DNA of 23,301 nucleotides, taken from the NCBI GenBank assembly GCA_900319615.1, contig ONPE01000009.1, positions 1 through 23,301 on the forward strand. Reading direction: 5' to 3'. The notes below the pieces were generated by a model that saw only the letters and a list, made by a program, of their open reading frames with translations, had not been told where the DNA came from and ran no database searches. A program made the translations under genes and the position numbers. Each line of letters opens with the position of its first letter. Within the stretch, counting starts at the first letter, position 1. This DNA comes from an uncultured Eubacteriales bacterium (GTDB lineage Bacteria; Bacillota; Clostridia; Oscillospirales; Acutalibacteraceae). Positions 15,308 to 22,292 of this stretch are shown piece after piece.

Positions 15308-17085
15308 AAGAATTCCAGTTACTGAGATACCTCTCTAAGGGCAAATTCCTGATACTGATCGTCGCGCTTGTCGGCGCTATCGCCATCTACTATTACGCAA
15401 ACTCAAAGCAGGTATACACCGCTACTACGGCGATCGAGTACACCAATGAAGCCATCAAAGACGGATTTACCCCTAACGGTGCGAAGCTCGACGTCTCCGA
15501 GATATACTCCTCCACCGTCATCAAGGGCGCTATCGAGGATCTGGGGCTGAACGCCTCTGTCGACGGAGTACGCTCAAAGATCAAGGTCAAGCCCGTTATC
15601 CCCGAGGATGAGGAGGTCAAGAAAGAAGCCGCTCTCAAGAAGGGTGAGGAATACTCGTATTTCCCGTCCGATTACATCATAACCTACGAAGCCGACTCTG
15701 AGAAGTCGATGCGCTATGCCGGGAATATGCTTGACGCCATAATGAAGAATTACTATTCTTTTTACAGCGAGAAGTATATAGATCAGCTCATCCTGCCGAA
15801 CAACGCATCCAATATCAGCTCAAACGATTACGACTATATAGAGAGCGCCGAGATCATCCAGACATCCCTCAAGGATATAGACAACTATCTGTTGCAGAAG
15901 AAGGATCTCTATCCCGATTTCAGAGCTTCCGCCACAGGCTATACCTTTACCGACCTTGAGAGCATCTACGATTATCTCCTCAACAAAAAGGTACCTTATA
16001 TCTACGCCAGTATTCTGCAAAACAAATACACCAAGGATAACGACCTCCTGGTGAAAAAGCAGCAGGATACTATCGACTCTCTGGAGATCAATATCCAGAA
16101 TAATGAGGAAAAGGCAAAGAAGCTAAAGTCTCTTATCGAAAATTACAGTGATAAAAACACTAATAACGGCGCCAGCGTGAACGAAGGCGCCGCAGAGGAC
16201 AACAGCACCGCCATAATCATGGACGTCGACGGCAGAGACAGAGAAAGAAATCTGAATGTCACGACGACTTACGACGACCTTATCGTGGAGTATGTCAAGC
16301 TCAGACAGTCGATCGAAAACGACAAGATCGACAAAGAGCACGCCGAGTATATCAAATCCATCTTCGTCACCAACACCAAAAATAAGGTCCTGAGCGAGGA
16401 TATCGAAAAGGATATCGAGGATCTTGTAGCCCTGATCAACGATCAGTACGCGATCGTTCAGGGTACCGCTCAGGAGCTCAACGAATATCTCGGCGCCAGC
16501 AACCTGAGCACCCTCAACTCCATCGTCACCTCGCAAAAGGTCAACATCAAGCTGTATATCGGCTTGGCAGTCGTATTCTTCATCTTCCTCGGCTGCGCCG
16601 GTGCGGTAGTGATCGGAAGACTCAAGGACTTCCTCGAGTACATCCTCTATACCGACAAGACCACCAAGCTGCCCAACCGCCAGATGTGCGATATCCAGAT
16701 AAACGCGCTGAGTCAAAAGGAGCTGGGCGAGAACTTCACCTGCATGATCATCCAGATAGACAATCTTATGGATATCAACGATACCCTCGGACGCAAGGCA
16801 GGCGATATGCTGCTGGCAAACTTCGGCGAGATCCTCAAGACGATCTCCCGCAATTACGGCTTTGTCGGCTGCAACAGACCGGGCTACTTCCTGGGACTTT
16901 TTGAAAACTGCTCAGTTGTCAAGGCAAAGCTGTATCTGGATATGCTCGAAAACAGCGTAGCAGAATACAACAAAAAGCGCGTCGAGATAGAGGTCAAATA
17001 TTCCGTCAAGTTCAGCAACTCTACCGAAGAAAAGATCTATCAGATCAGACCTCTTATCCACAACGCTTCCGACAAGATGCGTTAA
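15304..17085 (+). CDS. Wzz-like co-polymerase fused to a degenerate GGDEF domain
   Basis: A 593-residue protein. TM1 is at about residues 13-32. A long extracytoplasmic region contains coiled-coil stretches (near 265-285 and 325-345). TM2 is at about 417-438. A cytoplasmic domain from 440 to 580 matches GGDEF in layout: TDKTTKLPNR (450-459, cf. DxLTGLPNR), IQIDNLMDINDTLGRKAGD (483-501), then C523-N-R525-P-G-Y-F529 where RxGGDEF should be. The catalytic GGDEF is thus RPGYF, the first metal-binding Asp is Gln484, and the inhibitory-site Asp is missing (R516-N-Y-G519). The guanine-contacting Asn492 and Asp501 are kept. Cyclase activity is therefore not expected; a nucleotide-binding or protein-interaction role is possible. 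Translationally coupled to the first Wzz-like gene by ATGA. Confidence 0.82.
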   Translation: MKEFQLLRYLSKGKFLILIVALVGAIAIYYYANSKQVYTATTAIEYTNEAIKDGFTPNGAKLDVSEIYSSTVIKGAIEDLGLNASVDGVRSKIKVKPVIPEDEEVKKEAALKKGEEYSYFPSDYIITYEADSEKSMRYAGNMLDAIMKNYYSFYSEKYIDQLILPNNASNISSNDYDYIESAEIIQTSLKDIDNYLLQKKDLYPDFRASATGYTFTDLESIYDYLLNKKVPYIYASILQNKYTKDNDLLVKKQQDTIDSLEINIQNNEEKAKKLKSLIENYSDKNTNNGASVNEGAAEDNSTAIIMDVDGRDRERNLNVTTTYDDLIVEYVKLRQSIENDKIDKEHAEYIKSIFVTNTKNKVLSEDIEKDIEDLVALINDQYAIVQGTAQELNEYLGASNLSTLNSIVTSQKVNIKLYIGLAVVFFIFLGCAGAVVIGRLKDFLEYILYTDKTTKLPNRQMCDIQINALSQKELGENFTCMIIQIDNLMDINDTLGRKAGDMLLANFGEILKTISRNYGFVGCNRPGYFLGLFENCSVVKAKLYLDMLENSVAEYNKKRVEIEVKYSVKFSNSTEEKIYQIRPLIHNASDKMR

Positions 17086-17139
17086 GGCTCACCGCCGACC
17101 GAACACATCATTGTTCAACCTTATCCATAAATCACACAA

Positions 17140-17172
17140 GGGTCATGCTGCGTGAGAAATGCGGCATGACCC
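17140..17172 (+). other. Strong hairpin between the Wzz-GGDEF gene and the sugar-nucleotide genes
   Basis: GGGTCATGCTGC (17140-17151) pairs with GCGGCATGACCC (17161-17172), 12 bp with one T-G wobble, around a 9-nt loop. No T-run follows. A second possible pairing, CGGCTT (17172-17177) with AAGCCG (17204-17209), lies just downstream. It may attenuate or stabilise the message between the two gene pairs. No convincing promoter is visible in this 156-nt gap. Confidence 0.45.
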
Positions 17173-17241
17173 GGCTTCAAGCATTACTATCCAGGCGGTA
17201 CAAAAGCCGTGATTTGAAACCATATCACCCGAAAAGAGAAT

Positions 17242-18327
17242 ATGCAAATGAATAAACTAACTGACAAAAACATTATCATCACCGGCGCCGCGGGCTTTAT
17301 CGGCGCGAATCTCGTGATGGAGCTGATGCGCTCCGGCAAACCGATGACGCTGATCGGACTCGATAACATGAACGACTACTACGACGTCTCGCTGAAGGAA
17401 TATCGTTTGTCGGAGATCGAAAAGCTCGCTCAGGCGAATCCGCAGATAAGCTGGACGTTCATCAAGGGCGATCTTGCAGACAAGGCGCTGATCGACTCGA
17501 TCTTTGCCGATCACAAGCCCGATATCGTCGTCAATCTCGCTGCGCAGGCAGGCGTGCGGTATTCGATCGAGAATCCCGACGCTTACATACAGAGCAACCT
17601 GATCGGCTTCTACAACATCCTTGAGGCGTGCCGTCACTCCTACGACAACGGCGCGAAGGGTGTGGAGCATCTGGTGTACGCGTCGTCATCGTCTGTATAC
17701 GGCGGCAACAAAAAGGTTCCGTTCGCTACCGACGATATGGTGGATAACCCGATCTCGCTTTATGCCGCGACCAAGAAGAGCAACGAACTGCTTGCCCACG
17801 CCTACTCTAAGCTCTATAATATCCCGTCTACCGGGCTGCGCTTCTTCACGGTATACGGTCCCGCGGGTCGACCGGATATGGCGTACTTCGGCTTTACGAA
17901 CAAGCTCTTGAAGGGCGAGACCATACAGATCTTCAACTACGGCAACTGCAAACGCGACTTCACCTATGTCGACGATATCGTCGAGGGAGTCAAGCGCGTG
18001 ATGATGAAGGCTCCGGAGCGTAAGGTCGGAGAGGACGGCTTGCCCGAGCCGCCGTATGCCGTCTATAACATCGGCAACAGCAATCCCGAGAATCTGCTCG
18101 ACTTTGTCGACATCCTGCAGCAGGAGCTTGTCAGAGCCGGCGTTCTGCCCGGGGATTACAACTTCGAGGAGCACAAAAAGCTCGTACCCATGCAGCCGGG
18201 AGACGTCCCGATCACCTATGCCGACACCTCCGCTTTAGAGCGCGACTTCGGCTTCAAGCCGTCGACCTCATTACGTGAAGGCTTACGCAGGTTTGCGGAG
18301 TGGTATAAAGAGTTTTATAAAATATAA
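17242..18327 (+). CDS. UDP-glucuronate 4-epimerase (NAD-dependent, CapI-like)
   Basis: A 361-residue short-chain dehydrogenase/epimerase that would interconvert UDP-glucuronate and UDP-galacturonate. It has the Rossmann motif G15-A-A-G18-F-I-G21, the catalytic serine region YASSSSVYG (146-154) and Y174-x3-K178. The segment FFTVYGPAGRPDMAYFGF followed by NYGNCKRDFTYVDDIVEG is characteristic of the UDP-GlcA 4-epimerase branch rather than GalE. Two starts are possible: ATG 17242 (4 nt after AGAG) and ATG 17248 (10 nt after it). The difference is two residues. It lies 24 nt before UDP-glucose dehydrogenase, whose product is its substrate. Confidence 0.92.
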   Translation: MQMNKLTDKNIIITGAAGFIGANLVMELMRSGKPMTLIGLDNMNDYYDVSLKEYRLSEIEKLAQANPQISWTFIKGDLADKALIDSIFADHKPDIVVNLAAQAGVRYSIENPDAYIQSNLIGFYNILEACRHSYDNGAKGVEHLVYASSSSVYGGNKKVPFATDDMVDNPISLYAATKKSNELLAHAYSKLYNIPSTGLRFFTVYGPAGRPDMAYFGFTNKLLKGETIQIFNYGNCKRDFTYVDDIVEGVKRVMMKAPERKVGEDGLPEPPYAVYNIGNSNPENLLDFVDILQQELVRAGVLPGDYNFEEHKKLVPMQPGDVPITYADTSALERDFGFKPSTSLREGLRRFAEWYKEFYKI

Positions 18328-18351
18328 GGTATTCAGAAAGAGGCAAATAAC

Positions 18352-19584
18352 ATGAAAATCGCAGTAGCGGGCACCGGATATGTCGGCTTGTCTATTGCCG
18401 TGCTTTTGGCACAGCATCACACCGTCAAGGCGGTGGATATCATCCCCGAAAAGGTGGAGCTTATCAACAACAAAAAATCGCCCATCCGGGACGACTACAT
18501 CCAGAAGTATTTTGCTGAAAAGGAGCTGGATCTTGAAGCTACCCTCGACGCAGAGTACGCCTACAAGGATGCGGACTTCGTCGTGATCGCCGCCCCCACC
18601 AACTACGACAGCAAGAAGAACTACTTTGATACCTCCGCTGTCGAGGCTGTCATCGACCTCGTCATGCAGTACAATCCCGACGCGATCATGGTGATCAAGT
18701 CCACGATACCCGTCGGCTTTACCGAGCATATCCGCGAGAAGTCCGGCAGCAAGAACATCATCTTCAGCCCGGAATTTCTCCGTGAGAGCAAGGCTCTGTA
18801 CGATAACCTCTATCCGTCGCGCATCATCGTCGGTACAGATATGGCTGACGAGAAACTGGTTAAAGCTGCGCAGTGCTTCGCGAAGCTCCTGCAGGAGGGC
18901 GCGATCAAGGAAGATATCGACACCTTGCTGATGGGCTTTACCGAGGCGGAGGCTGTAAAGCTGTTCGCCAACACCTACCTCGCCCTGCGCGTCAGCTTCT
19001 TCAACGAGCTCGATACTTATGCCGAGATGAAGGGCTTGGATACAAGCTCCATCATCGAGGGCGTATGCCTCGACCCGAGAATCGGCTCGCATTATAACAA
19101 TCCGTCTTTCGGCTACGGCGGCTACTGTCTGCCTAAAGACACAAAGCAGCTGCTCGCGAACTACGACGAGGTGCCGCAGAACATGATGTCCGCTATCGTT
19201 GATTCCAACCGCACGCGCAAGGATTTCATCGCCGACCGCGTTCTGGAAAAGGCGGGTTATTACCACGAGAACAGCGACTATGACAGCCATGCCGAGCACA
19301 ACGTCACGATCGGCGTATTTCGTCTGACGATGAAGAGCAATTCGGATAATTTCCGCCAAAGCTCTATCCAGGGCGTCATGAAGCGAATCAAAGCGAAGGG
19401 CGCGACTGTAATCGTCTATGAGCCGACGCTTGAAGACGGAACCACCTTCTTCGGCTCCAAGGTCGTCAACGATCTCGGCGAGTTCAAGAAGCAGTCCGAC
19501 GCTATCATAGCAAACCGCTACGACAGCTGCCTTGATGATGTAAAGGACAAGGTCTATACAAGAGATCTGTTCAGGAGAGACTGA
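18352..19584 (+). CDS. ugd: UDP-glucose 6-dehydrogenase
   Basis: A 410-residue NAD-dependent enzyme oxidising UDP-glucose to UDP-glucuronate in the cytoplasm. The Rossmann motif is G7-T-G9-Y-V-G12. Further landmarks are VIKSTIPVGFTE, FSPEFLRESKALYDN, EAVKLFANTYLALRVSFFNE and the catalytic Cys259 in GYGGYCLPKDTKQL. Full length for the short bacterial Ugd type. It is co-transcribed with the preceding epimerase, so together they make UDP-GlcA and UDP-GalA, implying an acidic, uronate-containing polymer. An intrinsic terminator follows 22 nt after the stop. Confidence 0.95.
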   Translation: MKIAVAGTGYVGLSIAVLLAQHHTVKAVDIIPEKVELINNKKSPIRDDYIQKYFAEKELDLEATLDAEYAYKDADFVVIAAPTNYDSKKNYFDTSAVEAVIDLVMQYNPDAIMVIKSTIPVGFTEHIREKSGSKNIIFSPEFLRESKALYDNLYPSRIIVGTDMADEKLVKAAQCFAKLLQEGAIKEDIDTLLMGFTEAEAVKLFANTYLALRVSFFNELDTYAEMKGLDTSSIIEGVCLDPRIGSHYNNPSFGYGGYCLPKDTKQLLANYDEVPQNMMSAIVDSNRTRKDFIADRVLEKAGYYHENSDYDSHAEHNVTIGVFRLTMKSNSDNFRQSSIQGVMKRIKAKGATVIVYEPTLEDGTTFFGSKVVNDLGEFKKQSDAIIANRYDSCLDDVKDKVYTRDLFRRD

Positions 19585-19606
19585 TATATTTCGATACTGA
19601 TACAGC

Positions 19607-19642
19607 AACAGCCCACCGGTTTGACGGCGGGCTGTTTTCTTA
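19607..19642 (+). terminator. Intrinsic terminator ending the EPS locus
   Basis: AACAGCCC-A-CCG (19607-19618) pairs with CGG-C-GGGCTGTT (19625-19636), with one A/C mismatch and a 6-nt loop. It runs into TTTTCTTAT (19635-19643). It separates the plus-strand EPS genes from the convergent signalling genes. Confidence 0.87.
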
Positions 19643-19696
19643 TCCTGATTTCCGATAATTGTAATAGATGACAGTGGTTATAAATAGATATCAGTA

Positions 19697-20038
19697 TTAT
19701 TCTGCAAGCTCGATCAGCTTCTTTGTCTGCTCCGAATATTCATCGTACAGCGCTTTGTATTCAATGGGCTTTTTATCGCGAAGCAGCTCCGTCAGCTCAG
19801 AGACGGGCTTGGCTATGGGCGTGAGCCCAAGATTACTTGCGCCGCCTTTGAGCTTATGGGCGACCTCAAACGCCGCGGCATAATCGTCCTTCCTGAAGGC
19901 TTCGCCCAGAGCGTCGGTCGAAAGCTCTTTAACGAGCATATTCACAAGGCGCAGATAGAGCCCCTCGTTGTTTGCGCAGCGCGAGAGTCCGCTCTCGACA
20001 TCGGCTCCGTAATTTTTCAAAGTTTCAATAGTTATCAT
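19697..20038 (-). CDS. HPt (histidine phosphotransfer) domain protein
   Basis: A 113-residue, all-helical, free-standing HPt protein. The phosphorylatable His61 sits in AHKLKGGASNLG, the family signature. The rest is amphipathic helix with no membrane segment. HPt proteins carry phosphate between a kinase and REC domains. Its upstream neighbour carries a REC domain and ends 11 nt before, so the two are natural partners. The frame extends upstream to 20170, but the ATG at 20038 has GGAGG 5 nt before it, so this start is chosen. No histidine kinase is in the window. It is the last gene of the minus-strand c-di-GMP operon. Confidence 0.9.
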   Translation of the reverse strand: MITIETLKNYGADVESGLSRCANNEGLYLRLVNMLVKELSTDALGEAFRKDDYAAAFEVAHKLKGGASNLGLTPIAKPVSELTELLRDKKPIEYKALYDEYSEQTKKLIELAE

Positions 20039-20043
20039 AATAT

Positions 20044-20048
20044 CCTCC
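20044..20048 (-). promoter_or_regulatory. Ribosome binding site that decides the HPt start
   Basis: GGAGG on the minus strand lies 5 nt before the ATG at 20038 and next to the stop codon of the upstream gene (20050-20052). It supports the short protein over the longer open frame and suggests coupled translation. Confidence 0.8.
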
Positions 20049-20049
20049 G

Positions 20050-22275
20050 TTATTCGAATATAGAGTATCCCGTTTTTCTCATTTCCTGCATACGGTTCAG
20101 CGCGGTATCGGCATCCTGGAACACATCTCCTTCGGGTCTTGCCCTGTCGGAGAAGGCAACTCCTACGCACAGCCCTACCGGGCCGAGTCCGTCCTCTTCC
20201 TCTTTGAGGATCTTGTTAATGCTCTCGATCTTGGAGAGCACAAGCTCCTTGCTCGAGCTGGTAAGTCGAGTCACGATGACCACAAATTCGTCCTCGCTCA
20301 GGCGGCAGATATGATCCACCGATCTGAAGCTCGACTTAAGGACGTTCGCGACGCGGCAGATCTCTTTGTCGGCGTAATCGCGCCCCTTGATCCTTATCAT
20401 CTCGGAGTAATCGCAGACCCTTGCGATCAGCACGGCTACGTGCTCAAGGTCGGCGTCGTGGAACAGGATATCAAAGGCGCTGTAATTATAAAGACCCGTC
20501 AGCGAATCGTGGAGCGCCCTGTAGGTGAACTCGTCGGTTTGCGTTCCCCTGCGCTTCTTCTTCCTGACGAACGGCTTTTCTTTCCTCTCTGAGATGAATT
20601 TCTCGAACTCGTCTGCAGGCAGCGGACGCGAGAAGTAATAGCCCTGTATGATGTCGCAGCCCATCAGCTTAAGGGTGAAGACCTGCTCTGCGGTCTCGAC
20701 GCCCTCGGCTATGGTAGGTACGTCAAACGCGCTCGAAAGCTGTATCATCGCCTCTAAAAGCCGGGTATCCTTGCGATCCTTGAAGGCGTTGCGGATGAAA
20801 TGCATATCCAGCTTCAACGCGTCGATGGGCAGGGATGAAAGCATGCTGAGCGACGAATAGCCTGAGCCGAAGTCGTCCATCTCGATCTTGAAGCCGATCT
20901 TGCGGAGCTTCGTCACTTTTTCGACTATCTTCTCAGAGTTCTCGGTATAAGCGGACTCCGTTATCTCGAGGAGCAGCTCTGAAAACTGCAGGTCGTTCTT
21001 ACTGACGATATCTATCAGCCTGTCGATCAGCTCAGGATCGTAGAGGTCGATACGCGAGACGTTGACCGATACCGGGATCGAGATATTCAGGCGCTCCTTC
21101 CAGTCGTGGATCTGCTCCGCTGTCTGAGACCAGACATAGCGGTCGAGCTCCTGTATCAGCCCGTTCTTCTCGAACAGCGGGATAAACACGCCGGGGCTGA
21201 CCATGCCGAACTCCGGGTGCCTCCAGCGCACCAGAGCCTCGGCGCTGACAAGGACGGGCTCGTCACCGCGAACGTCAAACTTCGGCTGGAAGTAAACCAC
21301 AAACTGCTTCTCCTTGATCGCGGAGGGAAATTCTTCGATCAGCTGGGCTGCGAGAACCTCCGATTCGCGCATGGAGTTATCAAAGAATCCGATAGGCTTC
21401 GCGAGGTTTCCTCTAACGGAATCAGCCGCCATCTTAGCCCTGTCGAATCTGAGCTCGATATCCAGCGTTTTATCGACGTCGGGATAGACGCCCATCCTCA
21501 GACGGATGTGATTCTCGCCGGATTCGCTGTCCTTGAAGATGATCGTCAGATTATCGAGCAGCTCCTCGTAATCCGTACGGTGAGGGCAGTAGATCATGTA
21601 CTTGTCGGATTCGCTGCGGCAAACGATGCCTCCCGATTCGCTGATGACCTCCTTTGCCCTATCGGCGATCTGCTTCAAGACCTCGTCGCCGTGCTCCTTG
21701 CCGTAGCGGTCGTTGACCGTATGGAAGTTGTTGATATCGAGGACTATCGCGTCGGTCGGAGTGTTCTTGTGATACAGATCGAGCTGCACGGCGTAGCGAT
21801 AGAAGAATTCTTTGTTATACAGCCCGGTCAGATGGTCGCGCTCTGTCCAGCGGAGGATATCTCTGTCCTCAGAGAGCTCGACCGTGCGCAGGATACGCGC
21901 GAGGATGACCTTCGACGCCGGATAGGGCTTGGGGATGAAGTCGATAGCCCCGAGGGTGAGGCACTCTACCTCCGCCTCGTTGTCGGACGTCATAACGATG
22001 ACGGGCAGGCGCGCGTAGCCGGGATCGTCCTTGATCTGTCTGAGCACCTCGATACCCGGCATACCGGGCAGGTTCAGGTCGAGGAGGACGACGCTGATGG
22101 TCTCATAATGCTCGCGCACTACCTCCATCGCTTCCTCGCCCGACTGAGCGATGATGATATCGTATGTACCTGCGAGGGTCTCCTTGAGCATTTCCTGATT
22201 GATAAAATCGTCCTCGATCAGTAATATGCATCGTTTTTCCTCAGAGATACTGAATTTAGAATTGTTTTCTGCCAT
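20050..22275 (-). CDS. Response regulator c-di-GMP phosphodiesterase, REC-GGDEF*-EAL-GGDEF*
   Basis: A 741-residue cytoplasmic protein. The REC domain (residues 15-130) has acidic pocket D22/D23, phospho-acceptor D66, T96 and K116. The first GGDEF-like domain (about 145-290) keeps D180, N188 and D197, but the signature is E222-S-D-K-Y226. The EAL domain (about 305-550) is intact: E346-A-L, VSVNVSR, LLLEITES, EMDDFGSGYSS, ALKLDM and AEGVET. A second GGDEF-like domain (about 585-735) reads RLSEDEF. The expected reaction is c-di-GMP to pGpG, gated by phosphorylation of REC and perhaps by GTP binding to the first degenerate GGDEF. The ATG at 22275 follows AGGAGGAGG by 6 nt; a GTG at 22296 lies upstream of that site and is rejected. 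It lies 17 nt after the cyclase gene and 11 nt before HPt. Confidence 0.92.
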   Translation of the reverse strand: MAENNSKFSISEEKRCILLIEDDFINQEMLKETLAGTYDIIIAQSGEEAMEVVREHYETISVVLLDLNLPGMPGIEVLRQIKDDPGYARLPVIVMTSDNEAEVECLTLGAIDFIPKPYPASKVILARILRTVELSEDRDILRWTERDHLTGLYNKEFFYRYAVQLDLYHKNTPTDAIVLDINNFHTVNDRYGKEHGDEVLKQIADRAKEVISESGGIVCRSESDKYMIYCPHRTDYEELLDNLTIIFKDSESGENHIRLRMGVYPDVDKTLDIELRFDRAKMAADSVRGNLAKPIGFFDNSMRESEVLAAQLIEEFPSAIKEKQFVVYFQPKFDVRGDEPVLVSAEALVRWRHPEFGMVSPGVFIPLFEKNGLIQELDRYVWSQTAEQIHDWKERLNISIPVSVNVSRIDLYDPELIDRLIDIVSKNDLQFSELLLEITESAYTENSEKIVEKVTKLRKIGFKIEMDDFGSGYSSLSMLSSLPIDALKLDMHFIRNAFKDRKDTRLLEAMIQLSSAFDVPTIAEGVETAEQVFTLKLMGCDIIQGYYFSRPLPADEFEKFISERKEKPFVRKKKRRGTQTDEFTYRALHDSLTGLYNYSAFDILFHDADLEHVAVLIARVCDYSEMIRIKGRDYADKEICRVANVLKSSFRSVDHICRLSEDEFVVIVTRLTSSSKELVLSKIESINKILKEEEDGLGPVGLCVGVAFSDRARPEGDVFQDADTALNRMQEMRKTGYSIFE

Positions 22276-22281
22276 ATTAGA

Positions 22282-22290
22282 CCTCCTCCT
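22282..22290 (-). promoter_or_regulatory. Ribosome binding site that decides the phosphodiesterase start
   Basis: AGGAGGAGG on the minus strand sits 6 nt before the ATG at 22275. A GTG at 22296 would place this sequence inside the coding region, so the shorter protein is preferred. Confidence 0.85.
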
Positions 22291-22292
22291 GA

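Noticed and set aside
17086..17241. c-di-GMP riboswitch upstream of the epimerase (also looked for at 13409-13552)
   Set aside because: The conserved GEMM-type core was not found in either region. A covariance-model search could settle it.
18283..19608. Long minus-strand open frame opposite ugd
   Set aside because: Antisense to a clear UDP-glucose dehydrogenase with an intact active site. The frame is open only because of codon bias, and it covers the EPS terminator.
21106..22224. Long plus-strand open frame opposite the phosphodiesterase
   Set aside because: It is the antisense shadow of a well-supported REC-GGDEF-EAL gene, has no recognisable domain and shows composition dictated by the opposite strand.
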